Part shown: one piece after another, positions 45,326-54,107 of the stretch
Position numbering within the stretch: the first letter of the stretch is position 1
How the letters are laid out: the number at the start of each line of letters is the position of its first letter
Assembly (NCBI RefSeq): GCF_030505615.1
Contig: NZ_CP129992.1
Span: forward strand, 2,108,001-2,172,000
DNA length: 64,000 nucleotides
Source of the DNA: Salinibaculum rarum
GTDB taxonomy: Archaea; Halobacteriota; Halobacteria; Halobacteriales; Haloarculaceae
Direction: 5' to 3'
Notes under the pieces: generated by a model
What the model saw: the letters and a program-made list of their open reading frames with translations, nothing else
Database searches by the model: none
What the model was told of the DNA's origin: nothing
Translations under genes and position numbers: made by a program

Positions 45326-46606
45326 TTATTCGTTTTCGATGTTTTGGAGTGCCTCATCGAGTATTTCGTCTACGATGTTTACGATTGGCAGGTGCTCTTC
45401 AAACGCGGTTGCTATTGTCTCAAAATAGCTCTCTGGCAGTCTGGACTGGTCCAGATCGTACGTTTTGATGAAATAGTTTCTTTTATTTCCTTTATTTGTT
45501 ATGTCGCGTTCTTCGAAGAGTGGCTGCAGTTTTTGCTGCCATTTCTCACTGTTGTAGAGGCGATTGAACTCATCGCGCAGCGGGACGTTTGTTGAAGAGC
45601 GTAATCGGTAGGTGAGCTTTCCCCGGGTGAACGATTCTTCCCGACGAAGTAGATGGTTAAAGAAGAGTCGGAAGCCCTTGTCTCCGTATGTTTCTTCAAT
45701 AACGGATGTGGGTTTGAGGTCCTCATCATCGAGCCACCAGCCCTGCCTGCAAATCGTCCCTGATTCTTTATTCTCCTCATAAACCCACCAGTCGTCTGTC
45801 CACAGTTCGTCGTCAACCTGATTGCGGAACATCTCTGGCCAGTCCTCGATTGCACGCTCTCGAAGGGCCTCAGCGGCGTCAAGGAGGTCATCAATGTCGG
45901 TCCGGTACTCGCTGAGGAGTTGCACTTTCTCTTTCTGAATCGTCGTGAAGTCGTCGTCGTCCATGCTGGTCACTTGGCTTATTGTAGAGAGGAAGTCCTC
46001 TAATTGGTTCACGCTACGCTCAGGGTACTTTCCGTGGGAACGGCGGAGTTTCTGATAAAAAACATCAACTACTTGGTTCCAATAAAGGTCGCTGAACCCA
46101 TCAGCTTTCGAATCCGCTGCATACTGTTTCGAGAGGAACAAGTAGTGGTGTCCGTCTTCGGGAAACTCGCTCTTTTCATCGCTGCCGATGTGTGTGTCTT
46201 CGAGATATCGATCGGTTTGTCGCTCTCCTTCGGTAGATTCTACTTTTGACTCGATGCAGACGAACCACTGTTCAGGCGCACGAATCACGATGTCTGGACG
46301 GTTATTCTGTGGTGACATCTCTTCAGTATCGACCTTCACGTTCTCAATGTCACGGTGATAATATTCTATCTCCGCGTCCGTCTCATCGTGCACCGCGTCA
46401 AGGAAGACCTTCAGCAGGTCTGCGTCAAACCCGTGGGGTTGTGACGGGTCAAGAAAGTAGGCGAGAAGCGTATTCCACTTCTGTTCAGACCGGGTCGATC
46501 CAAGAATCCGAAGAATCGACTTCGGCGGCTCCGAGATCTCAGGCTGTGCTTCAAGCGAGGTTCGTAATTGACGGAACCGTTCTTTTAATTCCTCGCTGGT
46601 CGCCAT
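45326..46606 (-). CDS. PD-(D/E)XK superfamily nuclease, 426 aa
   Basis: The N-terminal half carries the PDDEXK_4-type core: a helix with E41 (RSEQKWNTLLAYFLDP), NRPDIVIRA (D105), then WFVCIESKVES (E119, K121) and the conserved ERQTDRYLED helix. The C-terminal half (about 230-426) is rich in Trp, with an unassigned fold. Proteins of this layout occur as lone genes in bacterial and archaeal defence islands. A good TATA box lies 23-32 bases before the ATG. It is the first gene of a possible three-gene unit with 44096-45178 and 43531-44103. Confidence 0.75.
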   Translation of the reverse strand: MATSEELKERFRQLRTSLEAQPEISEPPKSILRILGSTRSEQKWNTLLAYFLDPSQPHGFDADLLKVFLDAVHDETDAEIEYYHRDIENVKVDTEEMSPQNNRPDIVIRAPEQWFVCIESKVESTEGERQTDRYLEDTHIGSDEKSEFPEDGHHYLFLSKQYAADSKADGFSDLYWNQVVDVFYQKLRRSHGKYPERSVNQLEDFLSTISQVTSMDDDDFTTIQKEKVQLLSEYRTDIDDLLDAAEALRERAIEDWPEMFRNQVDDELWTDDWWVYEENKESGTICRQGWWLDDEDLKPTSVIEETYGDKGFRLFFNHLLRREESFTRGKLTYRLRSSTNVPLRDEFNRLYNSEKWQQKLQPLFEERDITNKGNKRNYFIKTYDLDQSRLPESYFETIATAFEEHLPIVNIVDEILDEALQNIENE

Positions 46607-46628
46607 TAGACTACTGTTCTCAGGAGAA

Positions 46629-46638
46629 TTTATTAAAC
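46629..46638 (-). promoter_or_regulatory. TATA box for the 426-aa nuclease gene
   Basis: GTTTAATAAA on the minus strand is centred 27 bases before the start at 46606, the spacing of a leaderless transcript. Confidence 0.55.
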
Positions 46639-46978
46639 CATGCCAAAATACGCATTAGCACTGACCAGGTACTCCAAGTGAACAGGCGCCATTATCGTAT
46701 TCATTCCAAAGGTTCGTCAACGACTCGTACGTGTCTGCTGTTGGAACGGGGCCTTGTGAGCGAAATATAGCCAGCGTCCTTCAATCCAATCCGTGCCGAG
46801 TGCGGTGCTCAAAGATGAGTGAACTGTCCCTGTAGCAACTCAACCTCACACGGTAACGTCGGGAAAGCCCGCAATCAGCATCGTCTATCCTGACGACCGC
46901 CTATGAAGAATATCGCGGAGGTATTTTACAAGTTTATTTATCAAAAAGTATCATTGTTGTCGGGTTCATTTATTTTCA
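46639..46978. other. Gene-free stretch
   Basis: No convincing coding frame, tRNA or repeat is visible. Base composition is mixed, and short open frames here lack start signals and coding bias. Confidence 0.4.
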
Positions 46979-47161
46979 TTAGAGCATAATTGACTCGCCA
47001 TCGTCGCAGAGGGGACACTCTTCGACAGTTCTCATTATCAGTATATTTACACTTTCTTGAGGGTGTTTCCACACCTTCGATAACCACCGTATCAGAGGAA
47101 ATATATCTAAAAATACATAATTTGCATTTTCATTAGTACGACTGTTTGTCTTGTTTTCCAT
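46979..47161 (-). CDS. Possible small protein, 60 aa
   Basis: An open frame from ATG 47161 encoding an Asn-rich start, a short hydrophobic stretch (YVFLDIFPLIRWL) and a single CPLC pair near the end. It is in an AT-rich stretch where open frames arise by chance. I give it low weight; it could be the remnant of a zinc-ribbon gene. Confidence 0.25.
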   Translation of the reverse strand: MENKTNSRTNENANYVFLDIFPLIRWLSKVWKHPQESVNILIMRTVEECPLCDDGESIML

Positions 47162-48041
47162 TGTATATTTGTGAAGAGGTTCCTTCCTGCGGTTTCAGGG
47201 TATCCACCTCGAATTTATGAACAGGTCTTCCTGCTCCCCGTCTGTCGATTCCCGTCTTTTCGTTGTGGATTTGTGCCAACCAGTAACTGCCAATTAAATT
47301 GGATATAGTAGCTCGCCATAATCAACTTCCACGAATTCCCGATCTTACCGGGTTCTTCACCTCTGATGTCTGGCGGTTTCAGGGAATCCGTCTCATATTT
47401 GTGAATAGGGCTGAGAGGTGCTCATTCCGGTGAGATTCGTCCCTGAAATCATCAGGCGGTGTCTAAGGAATTTAGAGACCGCCTGCTGTGATCTTACGTT
47501 TTCATTGGGGGTCAATCACGGTGTTATACCCCCCTGAAATTTCCCAAGATGGGACCTTGGATAGGTGGCTAAGGAGGATTCACCTCCCGGGGCTATGGAG
47601 GCAGTCGCCTGCGGGGGCTTCTAATTTCAGGTGCCAATTAGGAGGGCTTGGGCGGGTTTTGTATCAACTTGTTGAGAATGCTGTTTGACTATCTTCGTGG
47701 GTGATCCTGAGGGGTGTCCTGTCTGGTCACGGCTTGATCGACGAGGTACATATGGTGGAGTAGTGACCTGTGGTTTTGTGTGCGGGTGAGGTGGCTAAGG
47801 TGGAAGAAGTACCCGTCGTGCCTAAGGTACCTATTGTACAGATTCCACGCGAGTCACGATTCGTACGCCAGGTGGAATCACTCTAATCGGCACATACTGG
47901 TCAATAGGTGTGGGTGGTGACTACGGAGACTGAGTCAGGATCGTGACGTCTTGTGAATGACTGCGCTTGCCCTTAGCCTGCCTACTGACTGTTCTCGCTT
48001 GGTTTGCAGACAAGATTCTTACAGCTAAATCTCTGCGTTGG
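47162..48041. repeat. Non-coding stretch with direct and inverted repeats
   Basis: Two 36-base direct repeats (47190-47225 and 47374-47409) match at 29 of 36 positions, and the end of the unit (TATTTGTGAANAGG) appears a third time at about 47166-47179. The core TTTCAGG and its complement recur in alternating orientation near 47193, 47377, 47442, 47533 and 47625, so stems can form. AGGTGGCTAAGG occurs near 47564 and 47790. No coding frame is convincing. It may be a structured RNA locus or the remains of a small mobile element. Confidence 0.5.
47453..47485. other. Strong hairpin
   Basis: CAGGCGGTGTCTAA pairs with TTAGAGACCGCCTG over 13 of 14 positions around the 5-base loop GGAAT. It lies between two opposing TTTCAGG-type motifs. 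It could be part of a structured RNA or a terminator; no T-run follows on either strand, which argues against a simple terminator. Confidence 0.5.
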
Positions 48042-49256
48042 TCAGTCGTCTGCGCTACTTCGAAGCTCTGTTCGAACGTCAGTGAGTCGGGTTTTGACTT
48101 CGCCTTCGATCTCGTCAAGTTGTTCGTCTATCTCGTTGGCTGTATTTTTGATCGACGTCGTTTTCTTTCGAATGGTACTGAACCGGTCGATTTCAGCTTC
48201 AACCTCGCTGACTTCGTTTTGAATTGCTTCAGGATCGAGTTCTGTGCCGGTGTCAACGTGCATTTGGATAGCACGCGTGCGCGCCCAATTGAATGCAATA
48301 CGCAGGTAGCCTGGTTCAGGATCTTCTTCCTCGTCGTTGCTGAGTGCGATTGAGAGTCGATCCGTATCGAATTCGTGGAAGTACCCAACCTTGTCAGGGA
48401 CTTGTGATTCGGCTTCGAAGACGATGATACCGTAGTCGGCGTCACGATTTTCGATTGCTGCTTCAAGCTCGTCTTTGATTTTCGGTTGCGTGTAGCTTTG
48501 GTCGCTTTTTGCTTCGACGACAATCCGTTGGTTGGTGTCTGCAAGTGTAATGACGAAGTCGCCGACTTTCCGGTCAGTTAATTCTCCGATTTTGTCTCCA
48601 GTCGGTTCAACTTCGTGACTGGTGCCATAGACGAGATCAGAGAGAAGATTCTCGACGGTTTCTTCAAAATCATCGCCTTTGAGCGTTGAGCGGCGTTTCA
48701 TTCGCTCCTCGGTTTCTTCTTCAGTGGCTTGCTCTTCGATTTTGTCTCTCAGTCGGTCGATTTGATCTTGAATCGAGGATTTGAGGCGATAGGTCGGTGT
48801 TCCTTCTGTGTCCGGGTCAAGGGCTTGCTGGATACGGTCCCCGTCTTCACCGAGTTCCTCGTCAAGCCGCTCAACGAACACACCGTCTTCACCGAACGCA
48901 TCTTCGATGTGACTTCGGAGTTTCCCATCCTGTCCAAGGTGATCCTCTAGCGTCTGTGGAACCTCGCCGTCGTCACCGAATTTTGCTTCCACTTGCTCTT
49001 CGATGCGTTCGATCTCGGATTCGAAGGAGTGACGCATCTCCTCGAACCGTCGCTCGACGTATTCTTCTTGTTCTGAAGTTTGGGCGAGACCAAGCGTCAC
49101 TACCCCGATTCGAAGGGCTTTGTCCAGTGCTTCGTCGTACTCGCTCTCGTCGAATTCTGCAAAATAGTCTTGGACTTCCGGATCAGTGATTTCGGCGCGC
49201 TCGATGATGATACGGTCGTCCTTGACGGAGATACTCGGCTGTGTTTGTGACGCCAT
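48042..49256 (-). CDS. Coiled-coil protein with a PD-(D/E)XK nuclease domain
   Basis: A 404-aa, very acidic protein. Residues about 60-195 are predicted coiled coil with spacer repeats such as GEDGVFVERLDEELGEDGDRI. The nuclease domain (about 200-310) has FEETVENLL, KVGDFVITLAD (D232) and IVVEAKSDQSY (E-A-K), a D-x(n)-ExK site. A second coiled coil (about 350-400) ends the protein. The layout resembles DUF2130-like proteins, in which a coiled coil is joined to a restriction-type nuclease fold. A TATA box lies about 33 bases before the start. It stands alone, so whether it is a defence nuclease or a structural DNA protein is open. Confidence 0.7.
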   Translation of the reverse strand: MASQTQPSISVKDDRIIIERAEITDPEVQDYFAEFDESEYDEALDKALRIGVVTLGLAQTSEQEEYVERRFEEMRHSFESEIERIEEQVEAKFGDDGEVPQTLEDHLGQDGKLRSHIEDAFGEDGVFVERLDEELGEDGDRIQQALDPDTEGTPTYRLKSSIQDQIDRLRDKIEEQATEEETEERMKRRSTLKGDDFEETVENLLSDLVYGTSHEVEPTGDKIGELTDRKVGDFVITLADTNQRIVVEAKSDQSYTQPKIKDELEAAIENRDADYGIIVFEAESQVPDKVGYFHEFDTDRLSIALSNDEEEDPEPGYLRIAFNWARTRAIQMHVDTGTELDPEAIQNEVSEVEAEIDRFSTIRKKTTSIKNTANEIDEQLDEIEGEVKTRLTDVRTELRSSADD

Positions 49257-49284
49257 CTGTAAACAGGAAAATTAGTTCAGCTAC

Positions 49285-49293
49285 CATATAATT
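49285..49293 (-). promoter_or_regulatory. TATA box for the coiled-coil nuclease gene
   Basis: AATTATATG on the minus strand is centred about 33 bases before the start at 49256. Confidence 0.5.
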
Positions 49294-49446
49294 CCTGATT
49301 TCTTTGAGGTTTACAGCAGACAGTCACTGACCAGACAGCTGAACAGATACCCTTGCTTGCGGAGAGTCTAAATCCAGACTATGTCGCACAACATAATTGT
49401 TGCCGCGAAAATTCTATTTATTTGACTGCACCAAAGGAGACAAAAT

Positions 49447-49701
49447 GTGACTGGAAAGTCTGCAGACAGTGGACTGCGTCACGGAATCGATACAGCGTGC
49501 GAAGAGCTAGGCACACAAATTGCAGAAGATCTCCCGACAACGCCGTCTGAGGTACAATCACAACTGAGCGACTTCCAATCCGGCTCGATTGTGGAATCCG
49601 ATACAGTATCAGAACCGCTAGTTCGGAAAGCAATCAACAATTCGCCGCTCGCTAAGTATCTCAGCGAAACGTGCTTTGAAACAACCACGGACGACAAATG
49701 A
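49447..49701 (+). CDS. Small protein coupled to a thioesterase gene, 84 aa
   Basis: Starts at GTG 49447, behind a GGAG ribosome-binding sequence at 49436-49439 and a TATA-like TATTTATTT at about 49415-49423. The product is a hydrophilic helical protein with no motif. It overlaps the thioesterase gene by 4 bases (ATGA at 49698-49701), so the two are translated together. Function unknown. Confidence 0.6.
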   Translation: MTGKSADSGLRHGIDTACEELGTQIAEDLPTTPSEVQSQLSDFQSGSIVESDTVSEPLVRKAINNSPLAKYLSETCFETTTDDK

Positions 49702-50201
49702 GCGACAATACGAGTATCTCGGACGACAAAGAGACTGACGCATCCAATGCTGACGTCGAACAGCGCAAACTGAAGAGCGTAGAAGAGTATTTCAATTATC
49801 TCCGAGAGTCAAATCCCTACTACAGCTGGCTGGATCCAGAGATTCTCACTGTTGACCGAGGAGTCGTGCAACTCCGACAGCCAACTGACGAGCGAACACA
49901 GCCGCCAGAAGTCGGGCCAGCGGACGGGATCAACGGCGGGATTCTCATGACGCTTGCCGACGCAGCAGGGATGGCAGCGATCATCACCGAGGCCCTCGAA
50001 CCGATCCCATTGGCCACCACGCAACTCAATATGTCATTCCACGACGGTGCCGACGAACCCCACATCATTCAAGCGGAGGTCCTCGACTTCGGCTCGACGC
50101 TAGCAACCGCTCAAATTAAGGTGCTTCCTGAAAGTGACCTCAACGCTTCGGAGCCGCGTCTTTTCGCCTCAGGGGAAGCGACAGCACGACTGTTTCAGTG
50201 A
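49698..50201 (+). CDS. PaaI-type hotdog-fold thioesterase
   Basis: A 167-aa protein. After a 25-residue acidic tail, the hotdog domain shows GINGGILMTLADAAGMAA (about 77-94), where the usual His of the HGG motif is Asn but Asp88 is kept. TTQLNMSFHDGA and the final strands AQIKVL and EATARLF follow. Such enzymes hydrolyse acyl-CoA thioesters in the cytoplasm. It is coupled to the preceding 84-aa gene. It is an ordinary metabolic gene within the defence-rich region. Confidence 0.8.
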   Translation: MSDNTSISDDKETDASNADVEQRKLKSVEEYFNYLRESNPYYSWLDPEILTVDRGVVQLRQPTDERTQPPEVGPADGINGGILMTLADAAGMAAIITEALEPIPLATTQLNMSFHDGADEPHIIQAEVLDFGSTLATAQIKVLPESDLNASEPRLFASGEATARLFQ

Positions 50202-50490
50202 CCTTCGATTAAATACGGGAAGTCAGGTGAAACCGGGAGACTGGACTGGATTTGAATAAATCGATAAGGGGGACGTCTGTGTCTGAGCCGACGCGTTGTT
50301 TTCATTGCTTTCGACTCCCACCACATTGTGAGTCAGCTATCTGGTATATTCGAGAAGGGTTCAAAAATATAGTAGAGTATTCTTCACAGTGTCGTATACC
50401 GTGACAGGTCGGGAGAGAACGACAGGCTAACTATCCAGTCTACCTGCCAACGACGCAGTCACAGGGAGAAGTGTTACAAGTTTACCACTG

Positions 50491-51111
50491 ATGGTCTGTT
50501 GTATGAACGTAAATTTTCAAAAGTGGATCGGGAAATTCCGAGATGAATGGGAGGATAATCCGATTGAGTATCGGGATGAATCAGGAACTTGGCGAAAGGA
50601 CAGTGACCCGATGTTTGCTTCGATATCCAATGCACTTGAGTCAAGGGATTATGAACTGTCTGTAGCTGAATTACAGCGGATCAGTCAGTGGAAACTTCAG
50701 AGCAGCCGAAATGATGCGAACGTTACCCAAAACTCCACTGAGGCGGTTACCCGACAGTTCCAATCTGCGCTACAGGCCTCAACAGATGCAGAAGCAATTA
50801 GCACACTCACTGAACTCAGCGGAATCGGTGTTCCAATGGCGTCAACGGTGCTGACGGTGGCCAGACCGAGTCAGTATGCGATTATTGATTATCGGGCGTT
50901 TCGTGGGCTCGCAGGCGTTAAGCCCGAACTAATAAACTCAAAACAATATGCGGACTATGCCGAGTTTTTAGAACATTTCCGGACGTACCTGAAGAATCCA
51001 GATGCATATGAATACTATATGCGTCATGTCCGGGAACTCGCTGAGACTGAGAATCTAACGGCAAGAGAAGTTGATATGGCTCTGTGGGCATTTGATAAGG
51101 ACCAGGCGTAG
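50491..51111 (+). CDS. Helix-hairpin-helix protein resembling DNA glycosylase cores
   Basis: A 206-aa protein; ATG 50503 is an alternative start. The central part (LTELSGIGVPMASTVLTVARPSQYAIIDYRAF) has the layout of an HhH-GPD hairpin followed by an Asp, as in base-excision glycosylases, but lacks the catalytic Lys of the bifunctional type and has no iron-sulphur cysteines. Short proteins of this kind are widespread and uncharacterised. It stands alone on the plus strand before the convergent AddA-like gene. Confidence 0.6.
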   Translation: MVCCMNVNFQKWIGKFRDEWEDNPIEYRDESGTWRKDSDPMFASISNALESRDYELSVAELQRISQWKLQSSRNDANVTQNSTEAVTRQFQSALQASTDAEAISTLTELSGIGVPMASTVLTVARPSQYAIIDYRAFRGLAGVKPELINSKQYADYAEFLEHFRTYLKNPDAYEYYMRHVRELAETENLTAREVDMALWAFDKDQA

Positions 51112-51233
51112 CCGCGACCCAATGGGGTCAAATTTGTCCATCTTGAGAATGTCGAAAAGCGTCGTATGGCCCACATATGAATGGTTTTAGACGCTGTTTG
51201 GTGACGGTGTGCTGACCAAGAAAAGTCAGCCTA

Positions 51234-54107
51234 CTACGATGATTCGGTGTTCGTAATCAGAGTCCGCAATTGCTCACGGGTGAGTGGTTCAATATACTGT
51301 CGTTCAGCATTGGCAGTGTAGAAGATACTCGCGGTAACATCTTTCTCGGGGAAACACTCTGAGAGGACGTGATAGTACACGCTGAGTTGTTTTCTGTATT
51401 CGTCTATGCCTCGCTTCGTCAGATCGGTCTTGTAGTCGATGATCTCCATGGCATCCACCGTTTCGTGGACGAGATCCACAATGCCCGAGATCGTCACTTG
51501 CTCCCCGTCGATGTCGAGTGGGAGAACGGCTCGTTCTTCGACGTGGAGCTGCCCGGGAAGGCTGTCAAGGAACTCTTTGACGTGCTGCTCGTCGGTGTTG
51601 TTCTCGGTGGTTGGTGAGACGTCTTCTCCGAGGGCGTAAGCTTCTGCGAAGTCATGAACCCGCGATCCGAAATCGCGGCCGCGGAACTCCGAAGCGTCGG
51701 CTTGTTCGGTGTCCTCGGCAAAGACATCGTCATCCATCAGTGTGTGCGGTGTGTGACCGGTCGGCCCGTCCGGAGTGACGATTGAGAAGGGCAGTTGGGT
51801 TTGTGCCGTGGCGGACTGCTCAACTGTCGTGACATCGGGTTCGACGACTCTGTCTTCGAATGGGAGTTCGTCGAAGAAGGTGTTGGGTTCCTCGCCGCCT
51901 GCGAATATCACATGGTTCTTTGCGCGAGTCACAGCGACGTAGAGGAGGCGACGCTCTTCATCGTAGTCACGGGTGAGGCAGTGACGGATAACGTCGTGTC
52001 GCCAGTTATCGTAGACGTGTGGATGCTTGGCCACTGCTGCGTACTGTTTGCGTTGGCGAATGCCGACCGGCTCTTGATACTGTATTACGCTGGAGCCGCC
52101 GCCGTTGGGCGGGAATTTCCCGCTATTCATGTTTGCGAGCACGACAATCGGGTACTCAAGTCCCTTTGCTGCGTGGATAGTTTGGACCGTGACTGAGTCC
52201 GTGCCTGCGCTCGTGAAGATATCGTGCGTGCTTCCAGAGTCGATGCCGCGCTCAATGAATCGAATCAGATCGCCTAGGGTGAGCGTCGATGTCTCGTGGA
52301 CCGACTGGATAGTGTGGAGAATGACGTCTGCATACTCGCCAGTGAAACCGTATTTCTCGAACACGGTCCGCGCCACCGTTCCGACTGCGTCTTTCGCAGC
52401 CAGCTCGGCACGGAACGCTGCCATGTTGTCGGGGTACACACCGGTATCGAGGATGTGCTTGATTTCGTCGAGTGTGTATCCGGCTTTCTCAAGAACAACC
52501 GCCCACCCGCGGTCTGCGTCAGCGTTCAGAATTCGAAGCCACGCGAGTAGTAATTTCGCCTGATCTGTCCTGAAGAGTTCAATCCCGCCGTCGTAGGCCA
52601 TTGGGAAATCGTATTCCTCAGCGGTCGTCAACAGTTCCCGCCCGAAGTCTCGCGTCCGAGTCAGAACTGCAATGTCCCCATATGTCGGTACGCGTGGCTC
52701 TCCGTCCTCGTCTTCAACCGCGTACTCGTCGTTCCCAACAATGTCTTGAAGCGTGGAGAGCACGGCTTCGTGCTGGTCAGAATGCTGGATTCCTTCGATC
52801 GTGGTGTTGTCGAACGCTGCATTCGAGGAGAGCGACGTAATGTCGTCACGGACAGAGTCGTCGATATCCTCGTGTTTCGTCGCGGGAGTAACGAGCGTCT
52901 CTTCAGAAAATTCAAGAATCGACTGCGTCGAACGGTAGTTTTCTCTAAGCTGAATTCGTTCGATGTTACCAAGTTCGAATGAGATGCGGGTTCGGTCGTC
53001 GTTGAGTTCACGCTTGAATCTCTGAAGTCGGTCCTCAAATTCCAAAATGTTCAGTACGTCGGCGTACTGGAACGAGTAGATGCTTTGCTTCCAGTCCCCG
53101 ACAACGCAGATGTTGTCGGTGCCCGCCAGTAGGAGCGCCAGTTTGAATTGAACCTCACTGGTGTCTTGGAACTCATCCACCATCACGTAATCAAACGCGA
53201 TACGGTTTTGCAGGTCGGTGTCTTCACACAGCAACACGAAGGCAAACAGCTGCAGGAACCCGAACGTCAGGTAGTTGCGGTCAAGCGCAAAGTCGAGATA
53301 CTCAAAGTACACATCATGAATGAACGACTTGAGTCCTTCTCGGTCCACGTCGAAGACGCGTTCCGCAACCTCGGCAGGCACTTGCTTCGTCCCGTCGCCT
53401 CGAACCGATTGTTTCGAGGGTGCATCGGGAAGGTATGTCTTGTTCCGCCCGTATCGACCTAATTTGCTCCGGAGTTTCGATTGTTTGCTGCCGCCGTTTC
53501 GCGGCTCGTTGACCTCCTCAAACAAGGTTTTGAATGCGTCGTAGTCCCCGTTGAGTGCTTCCTCACCGTTCCGATACCACCCGTCGGCTTCGGGGAACAC
53601 GCCTTTTGACGCGAGTTCAGAAACCACATCGAGCAACGCCGTCGGGTCTGACAGGACGCGGAAGAAATCGGCATACTCGGGATGCGCGTCGCGGAACCCG
53701 TCGATGAATTCCCGGAACAATTCGTTTTCCACCAACTCGTCTTCGATCACGCGAGTTGACCCGGTGATTCGGTCGTTGAGTCCGAGATGTGTCGGGGCGC
53801 GATACCCGTGTTCACGCAGCAAGTCGAAGCAGTGAGAGTGGAACGTCTGAATGGATCCCTCAGCGAGTTCCCGCAGAGAATACGTCGAATGATCCACGAT
53901 ACGCTCTTTCATCTCGGTAGCCGCGCTTCGTGTAAACGTTACCAGCAGGATGTCCGCTGGTTCAACGCTCGGTTGGTCCACGATTTCCGCATAGCGACGC
54001 GTGATAGCGAACGTCTTACCAGTACCAGCACCGGCGTCGACGACGTAGATTCCATCGGTACTGTCGATTAGCGTCTGTTGCTGTGGGTTAGGTGTCGGGT
54101 CAGTCAT
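51234..54107 (-). CDS. addA: AddA-like UvrD helicase with C-terminal RecB-type nuclease
   Basis: A 957-aa protein from ATG 54107; the in-frame extension to 54197 lies inside addB. The SF1 helicase motifs are AGAGTGKT (25-32), VMVDEFQDTSE (about 311), GDWKQSIYSFQ, the VTVQTIHAAKGLEYP motif, and YVAVTRAKNH. The C-terminal nuclease has GIVDL, EIIDYKTDL (about 890) and YRKQLSVYY, which is the G-D-DYK-Q pattern of RecB nucleases. With AddB it should process double-strand DNA ends for recombination and degrade linear foreign DNA. It overlaps addB by 8 bases. Confidence 0.85.
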   Translation of the reverse strand: MTDPTPNPQQQTLIDSTDGIYVVDAGAGTGKTFAITRRYAEIVDQPSVEPADILLVTFTRSAATEMKERIVDHSTYSLRELAEGSIQTFHSHCFDLLREHGYRAPTHLGLNDRITGSTRVIEDELVENELFREFIDGFRDAHPEYADFFRVLSDPTALLDVVSELASKGVFPEADGWYRNGEEALNGDYDAFKTLFEEVNEPRNGGSKQSKLRSKLGRYGRNKTYLPDAPSKQSVRGDGTKQVPAEVAERVFDVDREGLKSFIHDVYFEYLDFALDRNYLTFGFLQLFAFVLLCEDTDLQNRIAFDYVMVDEFQDTSEVQFKLALLLAGTDNICVVGDWKQSIYSFQYADVLNILEFEDRLQRFKRELNDDRTRISFELGNIERIQLRENYRSTQSILEFSEETLVTPATKHEDIDDSVRDDITSLSSNAAFDNTTIEGIQHSDQHEAVLSTLQDIVGNDEYAVEDEDGEPRVPTYGDIAVLTRTRDFGRELLTTAEEYDFPMAYDGGIELFRTDQAKLLLAWLRILNADADRGWAVVLEKAGYTLDEIKHILDTGVYPDNMAAFRAELAAKDAVGTVARTVFEKYGFTGEYADVILHTIQSVHETSTLTLGDLIRFIERGIDSGSTHDIFTSAGTDSVTVQTIHAAKGLEYPIVVLANMNSGKFPPNGGGSSVIQYQEPVGIRQRKQYAAVAKHPHVYDNWRHDVIRHCLTRDYDEERRLLYVAVTRAKNHVIFAGGEEPNTFFDELPFEDRVVEPDVTTVEQSATAQTQLPFSIVTPDGPTGHTPHTLMDDDVFAEDTEQADASEFRGRDFGSRVHDFAEAYALGEDVSPTTENNTDEQHVKEFLDSLPGQLHVEERAVLPLDIDGEQVTISGIVDLVHETVDAMEIIDYKTDLTKRGIDEYRKQLSVYYHVLSECFPEKDVTASIFYTANAERQYIEPLTREQLRTLITNTESS

